Positions 1-8,568 of a stretch of 64,000 nucleotides of DNA are shown here, piece after piece. The stretch comes from Fimenecus sp045595185 (GTDB taxonomy: Bacteria; Bacillota; Clostridia; Oscillospirales; Acutalibacteraceae). Position numbers and translations under genes: made by a program. How positions within the stretch are numbered: position 1 is the stretch's first letter; every line of letters starts with the position of its first letter. The DNA lies in assembly GCA_045595185.1 (NCBI GenBank), contig JAZNZX010000058.1, positions 1 through 64,000 on the forward strand. Direction: 5' to 3'. The notes under the pieces are model-generated. The model did not search any database. It was not told the DNA's origin and saw only the letters and a list, made by a program, of their open reading frames with translations.

Positions 1-7
1 CGTCAAT

Positions 8-526
8 TTATTCATCTATAATTTTATATACAAAATATAAATTTTCATCAGTGCCTATATCAAAGCTTTTAACTGTGCATCCTTCAATATTTGGAACAAC
101 CAATTCTTTTGTTATGAAATATTCAAAGTTGCACTTGAATAAACCATTTTCCTTGTACATACAGTTCTTAGAAAAAGGATACTCATTAGGCAAAAGTGAT
201 TCAAAAGAATAATCAGAAGACAAACTATAATCGCCAACAAAGAAATAGCCGTCATTTTTACACTTCATCTGAGCAGCAAGTATGTTTCCATCTTCGGCTT
301 TAGCTAAATACATCACATTATGCGAATCAATTTCAGCTATTCCTATATCTTCCGAAATATCCATTGTCTCATTTTGTTCAAAAGCGATTTTCGGAGAATC
401 ATAATATTTCGAATTAAAACTGCAGACACCGTAAATAGAAAACTCAAAACCATTGACGAAAAAATTGACCGCAAGAAGAAATACAACAATACTAATAGCA
501 ACCAAAGCAATTCTTTTCTTTTTCAT
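8..526 (-). CDS. Small membrane-anchored or exported hypothetical protein
   Basis: The protein has about 172 residues. It starts MKKKRIALVAISIV, a short basic stretch followed by one hydrophobic segment (about residues 6-25), which is a signal peptide or single membrane anchor. The rest is a hydrophilic extracellular part without a motif I recognise. The start at 526 is chosen over an upstream ATG at 589 because AGGCGGTG (533-540) lies just upstream of it and the hydrophobic segment then begins at the N-terminus. The upstream start would also overlap the neighbouring gene. Function unknown. Confidence 0.6.
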   Translation of the reverse strand: MKKKRIALVAISIVVFLLAVNFFVNGFEFSIYGVCSFNSKYYDSPKIAFEQNETMDISEDIGIAEIDSHNVMYLAKAEDGNILAAQMKCKNDGYFFVGDYSLSSDYSFESLLPNEYPFSKNCMYKENGLFKCNFEYFITKELVVPNIEGCTVKSFDIGTDENLYFVYKIIDE

Positions 527-575
527 ATAATCACCGCCTATGTGTATTATATGCTTGTGGCAAATTAGGGACAAA

Positions 576-1493
576 TTATAATAATCCAAAACCTTTTAAA
601 TAAAGAAGATTTTGAATAATCCATTGTCCTTTCCACCAATTTTTGCTTATCGCCCATTCATCAGGATAATTGCCGCCCCATGTCCAGCCGATATTCCAGG
701 AACCATCTGCAAGTTGGGTATTTATAATATGCTCACACTCATAATCGGCAATTTCTTTGTTAGCAAGATAATACTCACTCTCCTTTGAGTTGATGAAGCA
801 AGAGGGTTGACATACATAACCACTCCATTTTGAAGTGTCGGTAACAATAAGTTTGTTTATAGATTTATGCAACTTTTCCTTTAATTCATCAAATGGAATG
901 TATTCTATCGCCTTTCCCTTTTCAAAAAGTTCCGCCATTCGCACATAGCAAGCACAAGTGTGCATATCTCTTATCTCATTAGGAGAAAGTGCTTCAATGG
1001 CTTCATTGGCAATGCGTACACCCAGTTTAAAAAGTTCACTTTCCTTATCTGCATATCGAGCAATAAAACCGGCTATTTGAGCAGTGCCATTATAATCAGT
1101 ATGACAACTACTAACGCTTTCTGTATGCCACCAAGGTGCGTGAGGATAATCATTGTTGCTCTCCACTGTTATTTCCCAGGTTTTCCCATTAAAATGTTTT
1201 CCGCTTGCATACCATTTTAAAAGACCTTGAATAACTGGGTGCTGATTATCCATAAAGTCTATTTCCCTTATAATTTCACTTGCAGTATTAGAGTGTAACG
1301 GTATAGAATTGGGATTCCAACAATCTGCCTCGACAGCGTGACCAAAACCACCGTCTTCATTTTGGTAGTAAGACAATACGTTTAGCACAGCTTCTTGGCT
1401 TCCATTTTCAAAATGATATTGAAAGCGAACTAAATCGAGCGGTCGTGCATTGCGATACATAAAAGTTCTTGCTTTTTCAAATGTCTCATTCAT
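576..1493 (-). CDS. Prenyltransferase/squalene-cyclase-like alpha-toroid protein
   Basis: The protein has 305 residues. Two motifs, NEDGGFGHAVEAD near residue 46 and LADGSWNIGW near residue 260, are the QDGGF/DGSW-type repeats of the alpha/alpha toroid fold shared by terpenoid cyclases and protein prenyltransferase beta subunits. Short single-domain bacterial homologues like this one are common in Firmicutes and mostly uncharacterised, so no substrate is proposed. AAGGG precedes the ATG by about 10 nt. It lies 49 nt upstream of the small exported protein on the same strand, so the two may be co-transcribed. Confidence 0.7.
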   Translation of the reverse strand: MNETFEKARTFMYRNARPLDLVRFQYHFENGSQEAVLNVLSYYQNEDGGFGHAVEADCWNPNSIPLHSNTASEIIREIDFMDNQHPVIQGLLKWYASGKHFNGKTWEITVESNNDYPHAPWWHTESVSSCHTDYNGTAQIAGFIARYADKESELFKLGVRIANEAIEALSPNEIRDMHTCACYVRMAELFEKGKAIEYIPFDELKEKLHKSINKLIVTDTSKWSGYVCQPSCFINSKESEYYLANKEIADYECEHIINTQLADGSWNIGWTWGGNYPDEWAISKNWWKGQWIIQNLLYLKGFGLL

Positions 1494-1529
1494 TAGTAAT
1501 ATACCCTTTTTGATTATTTCATTTTATGA

Positions 1530-1614
1530 GTATGACAAAAATCATACTTCTATATAAAAAATCATACCATACTTTTCCTTGCTTTACAAGGATGTATTAA
1601 AGTATGGTATGACA
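1530..1614. repeat. Nested palindrome (cruciform-like inverted repeat)
   Basis: A 13-bp arm, cataccatacttt (1563-1575), is repeated inverted at 1599-1611. Between the arms lies a second hairpin, CCTTG/CAAGG (1578-1592). A further copy of the theme (gtatga ... tcatac) lies at 1530-1547. It sits upstream of the 576-1493 gene with no poly-T tract on either strand, so it looks like a palindromic repeat or operator and not a terminator. Confidence 0.5.
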
Positions 1615-1734
1615 GTTATTCCTGCCTTGCCCTATTTATTGTGATGAAATAAGCAAGGTAAGGTGGTATTTGTCCCTATTGTGCCTCAACCATATCACAA
1701 AACCATAAACATAACAACCCATAAGCATAATGAA

Positions 1735-1920
1735 TAAATTATAATTTGTCGGGACGAACAACCAATTTGGTAAGTCATTCTGAGCGTAGCGAAGAATCTC
1801 TCTCATTTCATCAGTCACCCTGAGTGAAACGAAGGGTCTATTAAAATAGGACAGAGATTCTTCGTCACTTTGTTCCTTAGAAGGACACTAACCTTAAACA
1901 TCCCTATAGCCTCCAATTTA
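1735..1920. repeat. MITE-like composite repeat, copy A
   Basis: The left end is taaattataatttgtcggga (1735-1754); the right end (ctccaattta) is an imperfect inverted copy. Inside are three REP-like units: one direct (gtcattctgagc / gcgaagaatctc), one diverged direct unit starting gtcaccctgag, and one inverted unit ending at about 1889. It is nearly identical along its length to the copy at 24585-24770. No coding capacity is supported. Confidence 0.75.
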
Positions 1921-1988
1921 ATTAACAATAAAATACATATTATTTATAAAAAACAAGGGACACCGATTGATGCCCCTTAAAAAATTAC

Positions 1989-3470
1989 TTAATTATAATA
2001 CAAGTTATCGTTTTTTCTGTATGGCTCATAAGTTGCGTTTGTACCAAGCTTACGAAGTGTTTCCTTGTCAGTATCAGACAACACAACCGTTGCATGAACG
2101 TCACAGCCCTTGAGTCCCTTGATTGCGTCAAGTGCCTGTTTTGCGAGCGGGTTCATAGTAGCACAAATTGAAAGAGCAATAAGTATTTCGTCAGGATGAA
2201 GACTTGTATCCATCTCGTGCATTTTCATCTTCAATTCCTTGATAGGTTCAAATACAGTCGGTGAAATAAGGAGAATTTCATCACCGATATCAGCAAGAGC
2301 CTTTAATGCATTGAGAAGCATAGCAGATGATGAGCTTAAAAGGTCAGATGCTTTACCTGTGATAATTCTGCCGTCGTGAAGCTCAATGGCAGTAACAGGT
2401 GCATCTGTTCTTTCTGAAATGTTGAGTGCCGCCGAAACAACAGGTCTGTCATCCGTGCTTATGTTCAACTGTTTCATAATAAGCTCAATTTTATAAAGCT
2501 CACTTGCAACATTTTTATTATTTTTCTGCTGAACAAGGTAATTACAATGGCGACGAAGAATTTCCTTCTTTGATGCCTTTAACACAACCTCATCGTCAAT
2601 AATGCAGTTACCTGCCATATTAACGCCCATATCGGTAGGTGACTTGTAGGGTGATTCACCGTAAATTTCCTCAAATATCGTATTAAGCACAGGGAAATTC
2701 TCAACATCACGGTTATAGTTGACGGTTGTAACACCGTAAGCCTCAAGGTGGAACGGGTCAATCATATTGACATCGTTAAGGTCAGCAGTAGCCGCCTCAT
2801 AAGCAAGGTTTACAGGATGCTTAAGCGGTAAATTCCAGATAGGGAATGTCTCAAATTTAGCATATCCTGCCTTTATTCCGCGCTGATGCTCATGATAAAG
2901 CTGTGAAAGGCAAACTGCCATTTTACCGCTTCCGGGACCCGGAGCAGTAATAACAACAAGCGGATGAGATGTTTCAATATAATCGTTTTTACCGTATCCG
3001 TTTTCGCTTACAATAAGCTGAACATCAAGAGGATAATTCTCAATCGGATAATGACGGTAAACATTTATACCGAGATTCTGAAGTTTCTGTTCAAAGGCGG
3101 TAACAGACGGCTGATTAGAATACTGAGTAAGAACAACGCCACCGACGAAAAGACCGAAGCCGTGATAAATGTCGATAAGACGAAGCACGTCAAGGTCATA
3201 GGTGATTCCAAGGTCACTACGGATTTTATTCTTTTCAATATCCTTTGCACATATTGCAATAATGATTTCAGCATCGTCCTTAAGCTGTAAAAGCATTTTC
3301 ATTTTACTGTCAGGCTTAAAGCCCGGTAAAACTCTTGCGGCATGGTAGTCGTCAAATATTTTACCGCCGAATTCAAGATAGAGCTTACCGCCGAATTTGC
3401 TGATACGCTCCTTGATATGCTCAGATTGCATACGAAGATATTTGTCATTGTCAAAACCTAATTTACGCAT
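1989..3470 (-). CDS. DUF1846 domain-containing protein
   Basis: The 493-residue protein matches the DUF1846 family over its whole length, as recalled from the family. Hallmarks are the start MRKLGFDNDKYLRMQSEHI, the TAPGPGSGKMAVCLSQLYHE segment (a P-loop-like glycine-rich turn) near residue 180, and the conserved PTDMGVNMAG near residue 285. The family is cytoplasmic and widespread in Firmicutes; its biochemical role is not established. AAAGGTG lies seven bases before the ATG. It follows the AI-2E-type permease gene by 11 nt on the same strand, which suggests an operon. Confidence 0.85.
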   Translation of the reverse strand: MRKLGFDNDKYLRMQSEHIKERISKFGGKLYLEFGGKIFDDYHAARVLPGFKPDSKMKMLLQLKDDAEIIIAICAKDIEKNKIRSDLGITYDLDVLRLIDIYHGFGLFVGGVVLTQYSNQPSVTAFEQKLQNLGINVYRHYPIENYPLDVQLIVSENGYGKNDYIETSHPLVVITAPGPGSGKMAVCLSQLYHEHQRGIKAGYAKFETFPIWNLPLKHPVNLAYEAATADLNDVNMIDPFHLEAYGVTTVNYNRDVENFPVLNTIFEEIYGESPYKSPTDMGVNMAGNCIIDDEVVLKASKKEILRRHCNYLVQQKNNKNVASELYKIELIMKQLNISTDDRPVVSAALNISERTDAPVTAIELHDGRIITGKASDLLSSSSAMLLNALKALADIGDEILLISPTVFEPIKELKMKMHEMDTSLHPDEILIALSICATMNPLAKQALDAIKGLKGCDVHATVVLSDTDKETLRKLGTNATYEPYRKNDNLYYN

Positions 3471-3481
3471 AATTTACACCT

Positions 3482-4666
3482 TTAAACATTACTTTCATTA
3501 TTCTCAACATCTGTTTCAATCTGCACAGCTTCCTTTTCATTATTAAGCCACGAAATGAAAAGTGCATAGGCTGCCGACGCAAGAGGTACACCTAAAAGAA
3601 TACCTAAAATTCCGCCAAAGTTACCACCGATAATAACGGCAACAAGAACAATAATTCCCGGAAGACCGACGGACTTACCCACAATTTTCGGATAAATAAA
3701 GTTGTTGTCGATTGCCTGAAGAATAAGCACAAATATAAGGAAGAAAAGAGCCTTCAAAGGACTTTCCATAAATATGATAAAGCAACCGATAAACTCGCCA
3801 ATCAGCGGACCAATTACAGGGATAAGAGCGGTTATACCGATAATTACAGAAACAACTGCTGCACTCGGGAAACGGAAGATACTCATACCGATAAAGCATA
3901 AGATTGCCAATATAAAAGCATCTGTAACCTGTCCTGTGATGAAATTAGAAAAGGAGGATGATGTTACGGAAGAAACCTTCAGCGTATGCTCATATACCTT
4001 TTCAGGCAGAGTTTTCTTTAGAAATTTATTTGTAAAAGCACCGATTTTCTCTTTTTCAGCAAGTATATAAATAGCAACGATAAATCCGATTGCAAAATTG
4101 GCAATACCTGAAATAACAGAGGAGGTGACACCCATTGTGGTGCTTAAAATATCGCTTGTCCTGTCAAATGTAAACAGCTTTTCAGCCATTGTCATAATGG
4201 TGTTCACATCAAATTTAGGGTTATGAAGAATCTCTGTGCTGATGTCAAGACCGAAACGAACAACAAGAGAGTCAACCCAACTAACAAAGCTGTTGTAATA
4301 TGAAGGCACTTTACTTACAATCAACATAACCGAATCGTGAAGCTTCGGAATAATGATGAAAAGCAAAAGCACAACAAATCCGAGAGTCAACACAACGGTT
4401 GAAACAAGGCTCAAAGGACGAAGAAGCCTGTTGACAGATTTCTTCTTTGAAGTCTTGATTTTTTTGAAAGCCTTTTCTTCAAGCACATTCATAGGAATAT
4501 TAAGAATAAATGCAAGGCAAAAGCCTATAATCAGCGGAGCACAAATTCCGAGTATGCCCTTTAAAAATGCACCCACAGACGAAAGATTCTGTGAAAGTGT
4601 AAAAAGAACAACGGCAAAAGTTATAATGCCCAGAATCTTTTTTATGTTTTTCTTTGACAAGTCCAT
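3482..4666 (-). CDS. AI-2E family transporter (PerM/YtvI-type permease)
   Basis: The protein has about 394 residues with roughly eight hydrophobic segments. Two lie near the N-terminus (KKILGIITFAVVLFTL, then FLKGILGICAPLIIGFCLAF). The C-terminal half has the permease signature (ALIPVIGPLIGEF, then a glycine-rich GIIVLVAVIIGGNFGGILG). This is the AI-2E/TqsA/PerM superfamily, whose members export small signals or exchange ions; the substrate here is unknown. The start at 4666 is chosen because AGAGGT precedes it by 6 nt, while the upstream ATG at 4717 has no ribosome binding site and encodes a non-conserved leader. Confidence 0.82.
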   Translation of the reverse strand: MDLSKKNIKKILGIITFAVVLFTLSQNLSSVGAFLKGILGICAPLIIGFCLAFILNIPMNVLEEKAFKKIKTSKKKSVNRLLRPLSLVSTVVLTLGFVVLLLFIIIPKLHDSVMLIVSKVPSYYNSFVSWVDSLVVRFGLDISTEILHNPKFDVNTIMTMAEKLFTFDRTSDILSTTMGVTSSVISGIANFAIGFIVAIYILAEKEKIGAFTNKFLKKTLPEKVYEHTLKVSSVTSSSFSNFITGQVTDAFILAILCFIGMSIFRFPSAAVVSVIIGITALIPVIGPLIGEFIGCFIIFMESPLKALFFLIFVLILQAIDNNFIYPKIVGKSVGLPGIIVLVAVIIGGNFGGILGILLGVPLASAAYALFISWLNNEKEAVQIETDVENNESNV

Positions 4667-4778
4667 ATTACGACCTCTATGAATAGAATTTATATCATAA
4701 ATTATTGTTACACACACAATAAATATTATATATTAAATTCCCGTTAAAAGCAATACAACAAACACAGTTAAAGAGTAG

Positions 4779-4820
4779 AAAAAACAACCTTTTTTATGTT
4801 GAAAATACATAAAAAGGCTG
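4779..4820 (-). terminator. Intrinsic terminator after the GH3 gene
   Basis: On the minus strand an AT-rich stem (cctttttatgt / acataaaaaagg) is followed by ttgttttttc. It lies about 65 nt beyond the GH3 stop codon and before the permease start region. Confidence 0.55.
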
Positions 4821-4852
4821 TCTGATATATTTTATAAAGAAGTTTATCAGTA

Positions 4853-4877
4853 AGTGCCGGGTACTTGACCCGGCACT
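4853..4877. terminator. GC-rich hairpin directly after the GH3 stop codon
   Basis: A perfect 10-bp stem (AGTGCCGGGT / ACCCGGCACT) with a 5-nt loop lies 8 nt after the GH3 stop. No uninterrupted T-run follows on the minus strand, so it may act together with the 4779-4820 hairpin or protect the mRNA 3' end. Confidence 0.5.
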
Positions 4878-4884
4878 GTGGACA

Positions 4885-7491
4885 TTAAACAAGATTTTTT
4901 ACAAAGTAAACAATTGTATTCAATACATTGTTGATAATGTATTCAATATTTGAAAGAATGTACGGTTCTTCAAAATCCCATTCCTCAGGTTTTAAAAGTG
5001 CACCTTGTAATGTGTCATCATATTCATAAGGCTCAAGGAATGCCTTTGTATGCATTTTTGCCAAGCAAAGATGACGACAAGCTTCACGAAGGGCAGTACC
5101 GAAACCGATAGGGTCTGCATAATACTGTGCAGTAACAGCAATTACATGAGACGGAAGATTAACTGCCCAAAGACCTGTAAGCAATGTGTCGTTACCGTTA
5201 TAAACCGCAATAATAGGGCTCATATATCCGATGCCTGTGAAGTTCCATGAATAGTCAGAAACAACAAAGCCTTCAAATCCCCATTCACCACGGAGAAGGT
5301 CGTTAAGGAGTGCGGAGCTGCCGCCACACCAGTTTGTACCGATACGGTTGAATGCAGACATAACACCAAGACAAGGAGATTCCTTAATCGGGATTTCAAA
5401 TGCCTTAAGATATATTTCACGCATTGTCTGTTCGTCAGCCCAAGTGAAAACACCTTCTCTGTGTGATTCCTGGTCATTCATAACAAAGTGCTTGATTGTA
5501 ACAATAAGACCTTCTGAATAACAGCCTGTAATCACAGCAGATGCCATTGTACCTGAAATAACAGGGTCTTCTGAATAATATTCATAGTTTCTGCCACCTG
5601 CAGGATTTCTGTGAATGTTTACACCTGGAGCATACCATATGTCAGTACCGATGTCGCGAGCTTCAATACCTACGCATTTACCCATAATTTCCGCAAGCTC
5701 CACATTCCAGGTACAAGCAACAACTACTTCACAAGGATATGCAGTACCGCTGTCGGTAAATGCAATACCGTTCTGTCCCTTAATACTTGCAGGTGCGTCG
5801 TTATCCCAAGTCTGCGGAATACCAAGTCGTTCAACACCGCGAGTACCGTAACCACCGTCAATTACCATCATAACCATTTCATTGACTGTGAGCTGGTCAA
5901 GGAATTTGTCCATAAGCTCAGGATTTTCATAAACATCCTGAAGCATAATTGTTTCATCGTACACAGCACCTGTAACAGGAGCTGTACCTTCTGTTGTCTT
6001 TTCAGGAATAATATCAACATTCTTGATTTCATCAGTTGCAGTAAGCTGTCTGAAAACAGGATATGTTCCTTCATAATCAGCACGGGAAAGAACAGTAAAA
6101 CCACCATAAACATCTTCAAATTTATTTGTGATTTCAACGCCTGTCTTATCGTCATACTTAATAATTTTGTCTTTAGCCTGAACATAATCGAATGTGTCAA
6201 TATGTTCTCTTACATTCTTACCGAGAATAATTTTATATGTACCTTTTTCAAGAATCCAGGCTTCGTTGTTCTTGTGGTCATAGGATGCCATATCGTCAAT
6301 GTCAAAGCTTACTGTGAGAGTCTGGCTTTCACCTGATTCGAGAAGCTTTGTTTTACCATATGCACCAAGACAGATTGCACTTTTTTCAATTCCGCCTTCA
6401 TAGTAAGGAGCACTGTAATAAAGCTGTACAACCTCTTTACCTGCAACATCACCTGTGTTTGTAACCTTAACCTTTGCGGTAACCTTACCGTTATCAAAGC
6501 TGTAATCCACAAGCTCCTGATTGAATTCAGTGTATGAAAGACCGTAGCCGAACGGATACTGAACCTTATCCTTTGCAAATGTTTCAAAGTAACGGTAACC
6601 TACATAAATGCCTTCAAGGTATTCAACATAGTATTCGCCACCGTCATATTCATTTGTGCCGAAGCAAACGTTTGACGGATGGTCGTTAACGCTGTAAGCA
6701 ACTGTATCAGCAAGCTTACCTGACGGATTTACTTTACCTGTAAGCATATCTGCAACAGAATACATACCGAATTCACCTGGAATCCAGATTGCAGCAGCTG
6801 CCTTGATATTTTCATATTCATCAATAAAGCCCATTTCAATAATATTTGAAATGTTAAGAAGAACAATAATATTTTCAAAATTAGCATTGAGCTTTTCAAT
6901 AAGTGCTCTTTCCTCGTCACTGATACGAAGAATGTCTTCTGTAAGGTCAGTACCTTCAGCACTTGTTCTGCTGATTACAACGAGTGCAGTATCAGAATAT
7001 GCTTTTGCATTATTCATAATCTCATCAGTAAGAAGTGAAACAGACATTTCAGGAAGCTGACTCTTTGTAAGGATAAGACCAAGAGCATTGTTTACAACAG
7101 GATGGCTTGTTGTAGGAATAGCCTCTGTACCGCATTCGTCCTCATAAAGATTGCGAAGCTCAGCATTATATTCAATGCCTCTGTCGTCAAGTGCATCGTA
7201 AAAGCTTACAGGGTTTTCACTTGTGATACAGCCTGAACCTGCACCACCGAAGAACGGACAAACAGAACCAACGCCAAAAACATTCAGTTTTTTGCCGTCA
7301 AGAGGTAAAACATTGTCTTCGTTTTTAAGAAGAACAATACCTTCTGCCTCAATTTCCATAGCAATCTTTGATGTTTCAGCGATAATGTCAGGGTCGATTC
7401 TTCCACTATACGCAAAAGCACTTACGGTACAGGTGAAAAGCAAAGTCACCACCATAAGAATTGATATTCCTTTTAATAATCGTTTATTCAC
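4885..7491 (-). CDS. Glycoside hydrolase family 3 beta-glucosidase with swapped domain order, exported or anchored
   Basis: The protein has 868 residues with a signal-peptide-like N-terminus (about residues 5-28). The GH3 C-terminal alpha/beta domain comes first (EAEGIVLLKNEDNVLPL near residue 50), then a fibronectin-like segment (about 320-440). The (beta/alpha)8 catalytic domain comes last, with ARDIGTDIWYAPGVNIHRNP and the VVSDYSW nucleophile motif, Asp746. This permuted order is known for some Ruminococcus and Butyrivibrio beta-glucosidases. A hydrophobic C-terminal tail (IEYIINNVLNTIVYFVKNLV) may be a second anchor. The start is GTG at 7491, 6 nt after GGAGGGG. It likely hydrolyses beta-linked oligosaccharides at the cell surface. 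Confidence 0.9.
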   Translation of the reverse strand: MNKRLLKGISILMVVTLLFTCTVSAFAYSGRIDPDIIAETSKIAMEIEAEGIVLLKNEDNVLPLDGKKLNVFGVGSVCPFFGGAGSGCITSENPVSFYDALDDRGIEYNAELRNLYEDECGTEAIPTTSHPVVNNALGLILTKSQLPEMSVSLLTDEIMNNAKAYSDTALVVISRTSAEGTDLTEDILRISDEERALIEKLNANFENIIVLLNISNIIEMGFIDEYENIKAAAAIWIPGEFGMYSVADMLTGKVNPSGKLADTVAYSVNDHPSNVCFGTNEYDGGEYYVEYLEGIYVGYRYFETFAKDKVQYPFGYGLSYTEFNQELVDYSFDNGKVTAKVKVTNTGDVAGKEVVQLYYSAPYYEGGIEKSAICLGAYGKTKLLESGESQTLTVSFDIDDMASYDHKNNEAWILEKGTYKIILGKNVREHIDTFDYVQAKDKIIKYDDKTGVEITNKFEDVYGGFTVLSRADYEGTYPVFRQLTATDEIKNVDIIPEKTTEGTAPVTGAVYDETIMLQDVYENPELMDKFLDQLTVNEMVMMVIDGGYGTRGVERLGIPQTWDNDAPASIKGQNGIAFTDSGTAYPCEVVVACTWNVELAEIMGKCVGIEARDIGTDIWYAPGVNIHRNPAGGRNYEYYSEDPVISGTMASAVITGCYSEGLIVTIKHFVMNDQESHREGVFTWADEQTMREIYLKAFEIPIKESPCLGVMSAFNRIGTNWCGGSSALLNDLLRGEWGFEGFVVSDYSWNFTGIGYMSPIIAVYNGNDTLLTGLWAVNLPSHVIAVTAQYYADPIGFGTALREACRHLCLAKMHTKAFLEPYEYDDTLQGALLKPEEWDFEEPYILSNIEYIINNVLNTIVYFVKNLV

Positions 7492-7543
7492 AAAATCCCC
7501 TCCATGTGATTATGATTATATGTTAATATTAAATAAAAAAATG

Positions 7544-7573
7544 TTGTTTGTCAATCGATTTTTGTGTTATAAT
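7544..7573 (+). promoter_or_regulatory. Predicted sigma-A promoter for the oxidoreductase operon
   Basis: TTGTTT (7544-7549) and a consensus TATAAT (7568-7573) are separated by 18 bp, in the divergent region between the GH3 gene and the Gfo/Idh gene. The -10 box ends 17 nt before the start codon, so the leader would be very short. Confidence 0.5.
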
Positions 7574-7589
7574 ACAAAAGGTGATGGAA

Positions 7590-8567
7590 ATGTCAAATAA
7601 ATACAATTGGGCAATACTCGGTTGTGGTAATATCGCAAACGATTTTGCAAGAGAAATGAATAAAATGGGTGGCAAAGTTTATTCAGTTGCCAACCGTACA
7701 TACGAAAAGGCAAAGACTTTTGCAGAAAAGTATAATATTGAAAAAGTCTATGAAAATATTGATGATATTTTTACTGATGATAATGTAGATATTGTTTATA
7801 TTGCAACACCTCATAATAAGCACATTGAGTATATTTTAAAAGCCCTTGAAGATAGTAAACATGTGCTTTGTGAAAAGGCAATTACATTGAATTCTGACGA
7901 ATTAAATCAAGTTGTAAAGTTGGCAGAGGAAAAAAATCTCATTTTAGCCGAAGCGATGACAATATACAATATGCCACTTTATACCGAACTTGAAAAAATA
8001 ATCAATTCAGGAAAATTGGGTAACTTCAGACTCGCACAGGTGAATTTCGGAAGTTTCAAGGAATACGATATGACAAATCGTTTTTTCAATATGGATTTGG
8101 CAGGTGGTGCGTTGCTTGACATTGGTGTATATGCACTTTCTTGTGTGAGAATGTTTATGACAGAATACCCTGATAACATTAAATCTCAAGTAAAATTTGC
8201 TGAAACTGGTGCAGACGAACAGTCAAACATTATTCTTAAAAACTCAAAAGAAGAATTGGCGAGTGTAACACTTTCGTTACACGCGAAACAACCTAAACGT
8301 GCAACAATCTGTTACGATAAAGGATATATTGAAATTTTTGAATATCCGAGAGCAGACGAAGCGACGATTTACTATACAGAAAGTAACGAAAAAGAAGTAA
8401 TCAATGCAGGCGAATTGGAAAATGCTCTTTGGTATGAAATTGAAAATATGGAAAAAGCAATTTCAAGTGGCAAAAACACAATGCGACTTGACTACACAAT
8501 TGATGTAATGAACATAATGACAGAGCTTCGCAACCAATGGAATATGAAATATCCTGAGGAGGAATAA
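7590..8567 (+). CDS. Gfo/Idh/MocA family NAD(P)-dependent oxidoreductase
   Basis: The protein has 325 residues. The N-terminal Rossmann fold has WAILGCGNIANDFAREM (GxGxxA motif) at about residue 6, and the catalytic-lysine motif is CEKAITLN near residue 92. A C-terminal alpha/beta substrate domain follows (GGALLDIGVYALS). The family oxidises or reduces sugars, inositols and related compounds. The ATG at 7590 is chosen because AAGGTG (7578-7583) is 6 nt upstream; the earlier in-frame ATG at 7548 overlaps the predicted promoter. One nucleotide separates its stop from the next gene, so the two form an operon. Confidence 0.88.
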   Translation: MSNKYNWAILGCGNIANDFAREMNKMGGKVYSVANRTYEKAKTFAEKYNIEKVYENIDDIFTDDNVDIVYIATPHNKHIEYILKALEDSKHVLCEKAITLNSDELNQVVKLAEEKNLILAEAMTIYNMPLYTELEKIINSGKLGNFRLAQVNFGSFKEYDMTNRFFNMDLAGGALLDIGVYALSCVRMFMTEYPDNIKSQVKFAETGADEQSNIILKNSKEELASVTLSLHAKQPKRATICYDKGYIEIFEYPRADEATIYYTESNEKEVINAGELENALWYEIENMEKAISSGKNTMRLDYTIDVMNIMTELRNQWNMKYPEEE

Positions 8568-8568
8568 A

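Noticed and set aside
5611..6336. 241-codon plus-strand frame
   Set aside because: It is antisense to the GH3 gene; the peptide is low-complexity Cys/Asn/Phe-rich shadow coding.
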